From CBDFJH01 sp965198095 (GTDB lineage: Bacteria > Latescibacterota > UBA2968 > GCA-2709665): a DNA stretch of 64,000 bases. The stretch is from contig OZ240239.1 of assembly GCA_965198095.1 (NCBI GenBank), positions 1,302,001 to 1,366,000 on the forward strand, given 5' to 3'. Made by a program: the position numbers and the translations under genes. The number at the start of each line of letters is the position of its first letter. Position 1 is the first letter of the stretch. The notes beneath the pieces are model-generated. The model was not told where the DNA came from and made no database searches. It saw only the letters and a list, made by a program, of their open reading frames with translations. This document shows positions 15,937 to 24,236 of this stretch, piece by piece.

Positions 15937-18900
15937 ATGCCGAATCGCAATTTGAAAGAGAGCACATCGCTGCTCCCCCGCATTTCCGTGACCCGACCGG
16001 TGTCGATCACGATGTGTCTCGTCGGCCTTCTGGCACTCGGCGCGGTTTCCTACTCCCGGATTCGGATCCAGGCCTTTGCCACTGGGTTGGATTCGCCACG
16101 TCTCTACCTGGGAACTTCCACGCAAACAGACACCACGCCGCACGAAAAAGATGCGGACATCGCCAGGCCAATGGTGGAGCATCTTCGAACGCTCAAGGGG
16201 CTGGAGTACTACGAGATCAAGAGCCACCGACGCGGAACGTATACAAAGCTTGTCTTCCGCAAGGGTCTGGATATGTCGGAGATCTACAACCGGTTGATGG
16301 ACCGGGTGGAGCAGTTGAAGCGAGTCATTCCAGAGGAATACCGAGAGAACTTCTGGGTTTGGAAATACAATCCCGAGACCGATAGCGAGATTCTTTGGGC
16401 AGGGGTCGCCTTCCCATATGAGGTTGACGACGCGCGCCACGAACTGGAACGGCTCGTGCAGCCCAGGCTGGAGCGGATACGGGGTGTAGCCAAGGTGGAG
16501 ATCTGGGGTGCACCCAGGAAGGCTGTGATGATCGAGCTGGATCGGGAGAAACTCCGCACTCGCGGCGTGAACCCGTACGAGCTCGTGCGGAACCTTCAGG
16601 GTGACAACTTTACGATGGGGGGCGGCACGGTTCACGAAGGGGGGAAGAAGCTATATGTGCGTTCGCTTGCCCGCTACGGCGACTTGGAGGAACTTCAGAG
16701 TCTGCCCATCCCGACGCGCGAAGGTGACGTACTACTGAAAGACGTAGCGACCGTCTCGCAGGATGTACTCCGGTTTCGCGTGAATCGACTCGACGGTCGT
16801 CCGACGGTTTCCATCGGGGTCTACAAGGAATCGGAAACGGATATCGTCGCGTTGTGCGACAGGGTTGAGAATGAAATGGAGAGGATCGAGGCCGAGATCG
16901 GATTCAAGTTCGGGGTGTTCTTCAGCCAGGGAAGATTGATCAAGGAATCGATGCAAAATCTACAGAATACCGGGCTTTGGGGCGCGATTTTCGCCGCAGT
17001 CGTCCTGTTCATTTTTTTGCGAGCCGTGCGGATGACCGCGCTGATCACCCTGGCCATTCCTCTCTGCGTGATGGTTTCAGTAACAGCTCTCTACTTTATG
17101 GATTGGTCTCTCAACCTGCTGACGATGATGGGTCTGATGGTCGCGGTCGGGATGGTTGTGGACAATGCGATCGTTGTCGTGGAAAACATCTACAGAATGC
17201 GCGTGAAGGGAGAGAACACCCACGATGCGTCCGTAAAAGGGGCAAGCGAAGTCGCCCTTGCGATTACGACGGCCACGCTCACGACGGTCGTTGTGTTCCT
17301 ACCGCTGATGGTGATGAGCGGCGACGTAGATCTCTCCTTCTTTCTGTCCAGAGTGGGCGTTCCGGTAATTCTCGCACTGATCGGATCGCTTTTTGCGGCT
17401 CTGGTCTTCATCCCGCTCGCCTCAAAATGGTTTGGCGGGAGTCGGGTGACACCAGACCCAACCTACATTGCCAGGCCTCGAAAGGCTTACTTGAGCGGCC
17501 TCTCCTGGGCGCTGAGCCGCCGGAAGGATGCCGTGTTGATCGTGCTGGCCCTCTCCGCGACGATGTTCTACCCGATGGAAAAAGTCAAGCGGTCGGACTC
17601 GTTGAAAGGATCGGCCAACACCATTCGGATACAATATCGGCCGCCCAAGTTTCTCGGCTGGGCAGAGCTCGAGGGCATCGCGTCACAAGTCGAGACGTTT
17701 CTGGAAAGCAAGCGAGAAGTCTATGGGGTTCGGAATATTCGGTTCTCCTACTCTCCGGCGGGGAAATGGAAGATTCACTTCACGATCCTCTTGGAAGAGG
17801 AAGGCAGCGTAGCCTGGTGGCATCAGACTTACAGAGGGTTGAGGAAGTGGGTCGGATATCCTCTTGACAGCCGGATGCATCGGAAGGCGATTATCGAGGA
17901 CATTCGAGAGAAGGTACCCACTTTCGTTGGCCATCAGCTTCTCGTCGAGAGGGGAGCGGTTGGGGACCCACACGTCGCTGTCGAACTCTTGGGAGACGAT
18001 CGCGAGGTGCTGGACAGACTCAGGATCGAGGTGGTGCGGAGGCTGACGGAGATCCCGTCGGTCACTGGCATCTTCGCGGAGGGGGATCGCGGGGAGGATG
18101 AGGTTCAGGTCAGGATCGATCGAGAGGCGGCGAAGCAGTATGGGATCTCTCCGCATCGGGTGGCAACGAGCATTTACTATCAGCTTGCAGGAGTGGCGCT
18201 GCCGAGCTACGTGTCTGAAGGTAAGGAGAAAGATCTGCGCATCCTCCTGAACAAGCTCGACCGACAGACGATGCTGCACCTGAAAGGGCTGACGTTCCGG
18301 TCTGAATCCGGAGAGGAGATCCCGCTGTCTGCCTTTGCCAGCCTTCGAGTGAAAGAGGGGCAGCAGACGATATTGAGGAGAGAATCAAAGCTCACCCTGG
18401 GATGCCTGGTCTTTGCCAAGAAAGATGATCTGGCCGGACTTTATGAAGAGATCGACCGGGCGATGGAGGGGTTCAAGATGCCTCCGGGCTACCGATGGAA
18501 CAAAGGGGAGCGCTTCGAGAAATTCAAGGAATCGGAAGAGACGATGCGGTTTGCCGTCATTCTGGCCATCACGTTCGTGTTCCTGTTGATGGGCGTCCTG
18601 TTCGAGTCGTTTCTCCTGCCCTTTTCGGTCCTCTTCTGCATTCCGTTCGCCTTCCTCGGGGTCTACTGGACGCTCTTCCTGACGGATACCGTGATGGACC
18701 GGATGGCTCAAGTCGGGATGATCGTGCTGATCGGCGTCGTGGTCAACAACGCGATTGTGCTCGTGGATCGGGTCAATCGACTCCGCGCCGAAGGCCTGGA
18801 CAGAGGAGAGGCGATTCGGGAAGCGGGCGCAAACCGGTTCCGGCCGATCCTGATGACGAGCTTTACCACGATCTTCGGACTGCTGCCCATGGCCCTCAGC

Positions 18901-19107
18901 TCCAGTGAGTTGATGGGCGTCCCGTATTCCTCGATGGGGCGCGCGATGATAGGCGGCCTGCTCTGCGCGACGTTTCTGACACTGTTCGTCGTGCCGCTCT
19001 TCTATACCTACCTGGACGATCTGCGGGTCGCGCTGCGCCGAATCGTGTCGGGCGTGCTGTCGCGCCTCCAGCCGATCGCCTACAGGACTCCGGAGCCTGC
19101 TGACTGA
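15937..19107 (+). CDS. RND transporter permease, array copy 5
   Basis: This RND permease of 1056 residues is most like copy 1 in its first porter half (AFATGLDSPRLYLG), the FFSQGRLI segment and the EEEGSVAWWHQ region. Its last 100 residues follow copies 3, 4 and 6 (RVNRLRAEGLDRGEAI), again indicating a recombinant 3' end. TM4 VVDNAIVVVEN and TM10 VVNNAIVLVD are present, and it ends PEPAD. An ATG six bases upstream (15931) is possible; 15937 aligns with the start of copy 4. Confidence 0.95.
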   Translation: MPNRNLKESTSLLPRISVTRPVSITMCLVGLLALGAVSYSRIRIQAFATGLDSPRLYLGTSTQTDTTPHEKDADIARPMVEHLRTLKGLEYYEIKSHRRGTYTKLVFRKGLDMSEIYNRLMDRVEQLKRVIPEEYRENFWVWKYNPETDSEILWAGVAFPYEVDDARHELERLVQPRLERIRGVAKVEIWGAPRKAVMIELDREKLRTRGVNPYELVRNLQGDNFTMGGGTVHEGGKKLYVRSLARYGDLEELQSLPIPTREGDVLLKDVATVSQDVLRFRVNRLDGRPTVSIGVYKESETDIVALCDRVENEMERIEAEIGFKFGVFFSQGRLIKESMQNLQNTGLWGAIFAAVVLFIFLRAVRMTALITLAIPLCVMVSVTALYFMDWSLNLLTMMGLMVAVGMVVDNAIVVVENIYRMRVKGENTHDASVKGASEVALAITTATLTTVVVFLPLMVMSGDVDLSFFLSRVGVPVILALIGSLFAALVFIPLASKWFGGSRVTPDPTYIARPRKAYLSGLSWALSRRKDAVLIVLALSATMFYPMEKVKRSDSLKGSANTIRIQYRPPKFLGWAELEGIASQVETFLESKREVYGVRNIRFSYSPAGKWKIHFTILLEEEGSVAWWHQTYRGLRKWVGYPLDSRMHRKAIIEDIREKVPTFVGHQLLVERGAVGDPHVAVELLGDDREVLDRLRIEVVRRLTEIPSVTGIFAEGDRGEDEVQVRIDREAAKQYGISPHRVATSIYYQLAGVALPSYVSEGKEKDLRILLNKLDRQTMLHLKGLTFRSESGEEIPLSAFASLRVKEGQQTILRRESKLTLGCLVFAKKDDLAGLYEEIDRAMEGFKMPPGYRWNKGERFEKFKESEETMRFAVILAITFVFLLMGVLFESFLLPFSVLFCIPFAFLGVYWTLFLTDTVMDRMAQVGMIVLIGVVVNNAIVLVDRVNRLRAEGLDRGEAIREAGANRFRPILMTSFTTIFGLLPMALSSSELMGVPYSSMGRAMIGGLLCATFLTLFVVPLFYTYLDDLRVALRRIVSGVLSRLQPIAYRTPEPAD

Positions 19108-19128
19108 TCCGGAACATTTTTAGGCCAG

Positions 19129-22100
19129 ATGGCTAACGAATCCCCGAAAGACAAGGGGGCCTTGCTCCCCCGCATCTCTGTGACGCGCCCGGTGACGGTG
19201 ACGATGTGCCTCCTGGCCGTTCTGGCGGTCGGCTTGGTCTCCTACTTCCGCATCCCGATGCAGGCCTTCGCGACGGGTCGGGAAGTCTCCGGGCTCTTTG
19301 TCTCGGTTTCCACGCCCCAGAACAGTTCGCCACGTCAAAATGACGAACGCATCGGGCGACCGATGGCGGAGCAGTTCAGGACGTTGAAGGGCCTTCGCGA
19401 CTTCTTCGTGCACAGTGAAACGGCCAGCACCTATTCCTGGTTGTCCTTCCAAAAAGGCACCGATATGTCGGAGGCCTACAACAGACTGGTGGAACGCATA
19501 GAACGCCTGAAAACCGTACTGCCGGAACAATACCGGGATAACGTCAGCGTCTTCAAATACAATCCAGAGACGGACCGGGAGATCCACGCGGTCGGTGTCT
19601 CCCTGCCGAATCGTCTGTCAGACCCGTACCGCGCAGTACGGCATCAGGTGCAACATCGGTTGGAGCGGATCGACGGTGTGGCTCAGGTTCGAATCGGGGG
19701 CGCCTCGCAAAAGGAGATCGCGATCGAGGTGGATCGGGAACGCATGCAGGCCCGGGGTGTAGATCCGGTTGGCCTTGTAGAGGCGCTCCGGGCGGACAAC
19801 TTCGAGATGTCGGGCGGGACTGTCCTGGAGGGCGGAAGGAAGCTTTACGTTCGTTCGCTGGCTCGCCATGGGAGCCTGGAGGCGTTCCAGGAGATTCCCA
19901 TTCCCGCCCACAAGGGAACGGTGCGGCTGAGAGACGTGGCGGACGTTTTCTTTGACGTGCCCCTGATGGAAAACCGACAGCGCATAGACGGGCAGCCCGC
20001 GCTGTCGCTCGGCATCCTGCGGGAGGCCGGCGCGAACATCGTGGAGGTATGTGATCGCATAGAGGCGGAACTGAGGCAGATTGAGGCCGAGACCGACTTC
20101 AAGTTCGACACCTTTTTCAGCCAGGGTGACCTGATCCGGGAATCGATAGGAAACCTGCGAGACACAGGATTATGGGGCGGTCTGTTCGCCGTGCTCGTGC
20201 TGTTTTTCTTCCTGCGCTCGGTCCGAACGACAGCGCTGATCACGCTGGCGATTCCGGTTTCGGTGATGGCCGCCGTCTCCACGATCTACTTTATGGGTTG
20301 GTCTCTGAACCTCCTGACGATGATGGGGCTGATGGTTGCGATCGGGATGGTCGTGGACAACGCGACGGTGATCGTCGAAAACATCCTGAGAATGCGTACG
20401 AAGGGGGCGCCCGCGCACGAGGCATCTATCCGCGGAGGGAGTGAGGTGGGATTGGCGATCTCGATGGCCACGCTGACGACCGTAGTGGTCTTTCTGCCCT
20501 TGATGGTGATGAGCAGGGACGTCGATCTCTCATTCTTCCTGTCCAAGATCGGGGTGCCCATTGTCGCCGCCCTGCTGGGATCCCTGCTTGTGGCCCTGAT
20601 CTTCATCCCGATGGTCGCCAGTCGGTTCGGCGGATCCGTCTTGAAGAAAGAGCCAAAGGCGATCCGATGGATCAGAGGCGCGTATGCAGGCGCGCTGGCG
20701 TGGTCGCTCACCCACCGGAAAGACACCACGCTGATTGTTCTGGCGCTGTTCGCCGCGGTGTTCTATCCGATGGATCGCGTGAGAAAGTCTGACGTCCTGG
20801 AAGGCGTGGTCAACTCGGTGCGTATCAGGAGCACCGCACCGAAGTTTCTCACCTGGAAAGAGCTGAGCGACGTGGGCGCCGAAGTGGAGGATTTCCTGGA
20901 TGGAAAGCGAGAGACGTATGGCATTCGAACGGTGCGGTTTCGGTATCGACGAAGGGCGCTGCGGCGTCTGCACTTTTACGTTCACCTGAACAAGGAAGCG
21001 CGCGACGCGTGGTGGGATCCGATCTACCGGGGTCTTAGAACCCGAATCGGCCTCCCTGTGGAACGTCGTGTAGAACGGGACGATGTTCTCAGGGACATGA
21101 TGAAGACGTTTCCCAGGTTTGTGGGGCACGACGTACTGATTGAGACCGGAAGTTTGGGGGGCCAGTGGGAGACGCGGGGGTATGTGCACGTCCGCCTCCT
21201 GGGAGATGACCTTGAGACGCTCGATCGTCTGCGAGGCGAGATCGAGATGCGGATGAGGCGTATTCCCTCGGTCACGGGCATCACGAGCGACGAGGAGCGC
21301 GGGGATGACGAGATACAGATCGTGATCGATAGAGAAAGGGCGCACCGGTATGGGGTTTCCCCGCGGTTTGCGGCGCGGAGCATTGCCTATCAACTCCTGG
21401 GCGCGGAGCTGCCTCGTTACCGATCCGGAAGACAGGAGTTTGACGTGCGCCTCTACCCCGGAACGATAGACCGAAAGACCGTTCAGCAGCTCAGGGGGTT
21501 CACCATCCAGTCGAAATCCGGCGAAGAGATTCCGTTGTCCGCCATCGCGTCCCTTAGAGTCGTGGAGGGGGACCAGAGAATCAAGCGAAGGAATGGGAAG
21601 ATACAGACGTCGTTGGTGATGTACACCGACACGAAGGACTTGAGGGACCTGTATGGTCAAATCGATCAGGCCATGGAAGGATTCAGGATGCCCCGGGGCT
21701 ACAGCTGGAACAAGGGGGAGCGGTTTCAGAGTTACGTCGAATCAGAATCGACGATGAAGTTTGCGGTGATGATGGCAGTCGTCTGCGTGTTTCTTCTGAT
21801 GGGTGTGCTGTTCGAGTCGCTGATTCTGCCCTTCTCGGTCCTCTTCTGCATCCCGTTCGCCTTCCTCGGCGTCTACTGGACGCTCTTCCTGACGGATACG
21901 GTGATGGACCGGATGGCTCAAGTCGGGATGATCGTGCTGATCGGCGTCGTGGTCAATAACGCGATCGTGCTCGTGGATCGGGTCAATCGACTCCGCGCCG
22001 AAGGCCTGGACAGAGGGGAGGCGATCCTGGAAGCGGGCGTCAACCGGTTCCGGCCGATCCTGATGACGAGCTTCACCACGATCTTCGGACTGCTGCCCAT

Positions 22101-22317
22101 GGCCCTCGGTTCGAGTACGCTGATGGGCGTCCCGTATTCCTCGATGGGCCGGGCGATGATAGGCGGCCTGTTCTGCGCGACGTTTCTGACGTTGTTCGTC
22201 GTACCGCTCTTCTATACCTACCTGGACGACCTGAGGGTCGCGCTGCGCCGAATCGCGTCGGGCGTGCTGTCGCGCACTCAGCCGATTGCCTTTCACGGGC
22301 CGGAGCCGGCAGACTGA
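19129..22317 (+). CDS. RND transporter permease, array copy 6
   Basis: This 1062-residue RND permease is the most divergent member. TM4 reads VVDNATVIVEN rather than VVDNAIVVVEN, and the second porter half has its own sequence (WWDPIYRGLRTRIGLPVERR) with a short insertion around GQWETRGYVH. The N-terminal tail LLPRISVTRPVTVT, TM10 VVNNAIVLVD and PEPAD terminus are conserved. The last 450 bases nearly match copies 3 and 5. The spacer to copy 5 is only 21 bases, so the two are probably co-transcribed. Confidence 0.95.
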   Translation: MANESPKDKGALLPRISVTRPVTVTMCLLAVLAVGLVSYFRIPMQAFATGREVSGLFVSVSTPQNSSPRQNDERIGRPMAEQFRTLKGLRDFFVHSETASTYSWLSFQKGTDMSEAYNRLVERIERLKTVLPEQYRDNVSVFKYNPETDREIHAVGVSLPNRLSDPYRAVRHQVQHRLERIDGVAQVRIGGASQKEIAIEVDRERMQARGVDPVGLVEALRADNFEMSGGTVLEGGRKLYVRSLARHGSLEAFQEIPIPAHKGTVRLRDVADVFFDVPLMENRQRIDGQPALSLGILREAGANIVEVCDRIEAELRQIEAETDFKFDTFFSQGDLIRESIGNLRDTGLWGGLFAVLVLFFFLRSVRTTALITLAIPVSVMAAVSTIYFMGWSLNLLTMMGLMVAIGMVVDNATVIVENILRMRTKGAPAHEASIRGGSEVGLAISMATLTTVVVFLPLMVMSRDVDLSFFLSKIGVPIVAALLGSLLVALIFIPMVASRFGGSVLKKEPKAIRWIRGAYAGALAWSLTHRKDTTLIVLALFAAVFYPMDRVRKSDVLEGVVNSVRIRSTAPKFLTWKELSDVGAEVEDFLDGKRETYGIRTVRFRYRRRALRRLHFYVHLNKEARDAWWDPIYRGLRTRIGLPVERRVERDDVLRDMMKTFPRFVGHDVLIETGSLGGQWETRGYVHVRLLGDDLETLDRLRGEIEMRMRRIPSVTGITSDEERGDDEIQIVIDRERAHRYGVSPRFAARSIAYQLLGAELPRYRSGRQEFDVRLYPGTIDRKTVQQLRGFTIQSKSGEEIPLSAIASLRVVEGDQRIKRRNGKIQTSLVMYTDTKDLRDLYGQIDQAMEGFRMPRGYSWNKGERFQSYVESESTMKFAVMMAVVCVFLLMGVLFESLILPFSVLFCIPFAFLGVYWTLFLTDTVMDRMAQVGMIVLIGVVVNNAIVLVDRVNRLRAEGLDRGEAILEAGVNRFRPILMTSFTTIFGLLPMALGSSTLMGVPYSSMGRAMIGGLFCATFLTLFVVPLFYTYLDDLRVALRRIASGVLSRTQPIAFHGPEPAD

Positions 22318-23030
22318 ACACGGCGTGTTGGGGCTTGAAATCACGCCCGGGTTGGAGGATGATCCGATACGCTGCCGAGGCAACTCGAACAATACTAATA
22401 GCATCGCATGAGATCTTTAAGTTTTGCTTATTAAAATACTTATGGCGAAAAGTCGTAACGGGAATGGCAGCAAAAAGGTTTGAAGACACGGTAACGACGG
22501 CCACTGGATTCATGTTGACTTCCGCGCCCGAAAAATATATGTTGGACTATCAAATTGAGACCCTCGGATGACGAAAATGGAAGGCCAACCATGGAGGCAT
22601 GTAAGATCTATATGAGGTTTATGCACTGGCATACCGGCTAGCTCCGGAGGAGAGACTTGCCGCGATTGTGGAGTCCCGGTGGGACTTTTCTCGCATGAAA
22701 TCTTGCAACCCCTTCTCCAGGGCGCCAGGGTCTGGCTTTTGCTGAGCGATCCCGGTCCGGGGAAGGCGGTTACAACGTCCGTTCGACGCCGTCCTTTTCT
22801 GGATGGCGTTTTTCGTTTTAATCCATCCACCGTTGCAAGGGTCGTTGCTATCTTGTCGCGGTTCCAGGGCCGGCGAGTCCCTGAAACAATTCAGCACGGC
22901 AAACGATCAAATGGCCGGGCACGTTTGACATTAGCAGGGAGGATACGGCGTCGAATCACGGGGAACACAGATGCGACGCGCAAGCCAGGGAGTCGGGATG
23001 ACAACAGCACATTTTGACAGGAGGAGCAGC
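22318..23030. other. Non-coding stretch between the RND array and the tripartite operon
   Basis: About 710 bases without a convincing gene. The part from 22400 to 22560 is clearly AT-richer than its surroundings and contains a sigma70-like promoter. The remainder has short ORFs without family features. The stretch separates the array from the adaptor operon, which probably has its own promoter here. Confidence 0.6.
22515..22543 (+). promoter_or_regulatory. Predicted sigma70-type promoter of the tripartite efflux operon
   Basis: TTGACT (22515-22520) and TATGTT (22538-22543) are separated by 17 bases, in an AT-rich patch. Transcription from it would give a leader of nearly 500 bases before the adaptor start at 23031, so another start further downstream is possible. 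Confidence 0.4.
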
Positions 23031-24236
23031 ATGGGAAGCCGGTGGGGAATCGGATGGGCCGTGCGCGGCGTGGACGGGCTGATCGGCACCCCTCTTATGG
23101 CGGCGCTTCTGATCTCCCTCGCGCTGGCGGCCTGTGGCAACGAAGCGGGAGAAGGAAAAAAGGCGGGGGATGCCAAGACCGATACGACCCGGTCCGGCAC
23201 GACTGAGTCCGCCGAAAAGGAGGACGAGGAGGCGCCTGAAGGCGTACCCGTGAAGGTGTCTCCCGTAACGGTCGGTGAGATTTCGGACTACCTGCTCTTC
23301 AACGCCACGGTGGAAGCGGAGGAGGCGGTCGACGTCTACTCCCGGGCGACCGGGCTGGTCAGCGTTGTGGTCGCCGAGGAGGGGGATGTCGTGGAACGAG
23401 GGCAGGTGCTCGTTCGGCTCGTCGACGACGATCTGAAGCTGTCCGCGGCCGAGGCCAAGATCAAGTACCAGAAGCTCGAGAGCCAGTTTCGCCGGACAGA
23501 GGAAATATTCAGCCGGAAGCTGGTTTCGAACGAGGCGTATGAACAGCAGCGCTACGACCTGGACCAGGCCCGGATCGTGTGGGAGCGGGCGAAGCTGGCG
23601 CTGGACCACGCCGGCGTGCGCGCGCCTGTGGCGGGCGTGATCTCGGAGCGAATCGTCAAAATCGGGGACCGGATCGGTCCGAGCGAGAAGCTCTACGCCA
23701 TGGTCAACATGGAACGCCTGATCTCTCGCGTATTTGTCCCGGGGCGAGAGATGATGAACGTGCGTGCCGGGCAACGCGCGAAGGTGACGACCGATTTCCT
23801 TCCCGGGGCAGCGTTCGCCGCGAGCGTGATCCGCATCAGTCCGGTCGTGGATCCGAACAGCGGGACGTTCAAGGTCACGCTGGAACTGGAAGACGATGAA
23901 GGGCAGCTGCGGCCCGGGATGTTCGTGAATACCCACATCATCACGGCCACGCACGATCAGGCGGTGCTTGTGCCGAAGCGAGCCGTGGTCTACGACGACG
24001 GACTGCCGCACGTGTTCGTGGTTGAGGATACGATTGCCAGGCAGGTCAGGCTGGAGGTGGGATTCGAAGACAGCGAACATCTGGAGGTCGTGTCGGGCCT
24101 GTCTCACGATCAAAGGATCGTCGTGGTCGGTCAGAACGGCTTGAAGGATCTGGCCAGGATTCGGATCATCGAAGGTGAGGGCCTTCGCATCCCGACCCGG
24201 GCCGATACGACGGCGCGGGAGAACCAGGGCTCATGA
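23031..24236 (+). CDS. RND efflux periplasmic adaptor (membrane fusion protein), lipoprotein
   Basis: This 401-residue adaptor is predicted to bridge an inner-membrane RND pump to a TolC-like channel. A signal sequence ends in the lipobox LALAAC with Cys35, so it is probably lipid-anchored in the periplasm. An acidic linker is followed by a barrel-sandwich half (VDVYSRATGLVSVVVAEEGDVVERGQVL), a short helical hairpin (about 23440-23600), the second lipoyl half (APVAGVISERIVKIGDRIG) and beta-barrel domains. ATG 23031 is preceded by AGGAGGAG; upstream in-frame ATGs lack such a site. Its stop overlaps the next start by four bases (ATGA), so it is coupled to the RND gene. It is the only adaptor gene visible and may also serve the array pumps. 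Confidence 0.94.
   Translation: MGSRWGIGWAVRGVDGLIGTPLMAALLISLALAACGNEAGEGKKAGDAKTDTTRSGTTESAEKEDEEAPEGVPVKVSPVTVGEISDYLLFNATVEAEEAVDVYSRATGLVSVVVAEEGDVVERGQVLVRLVDDDLKLSAAEAKIKYQKLESQFRRTEEIFSRKLVSNEAYEQQRYDLDQARIVWERAKLALDHAGVRAPVAGVISERIVKIGDRIGPSEKLYAMVNMERLISRVFVPGREMMNVRAGQRAKVTTDFLPGAAFAASVIRISPVVDPNSGTFKVTLELEDDEGQLRPGMFVNTHIITATHDQAVLVPKRAVVYDDGLPHVFVVEDTIARQVRLEVGFEDSEHLEVVSGLSHDQRIVVVGQNGLKDLARIRIIEGEGLRIPTRADTTARENQGS

Noticed and set aside
22318..23030. Possible small genes in the gap before the adaptor
   Set aside because: Short frames only, no ribosome-binding sites with plausible products; the AT-rich patch is better read as a promoter region.
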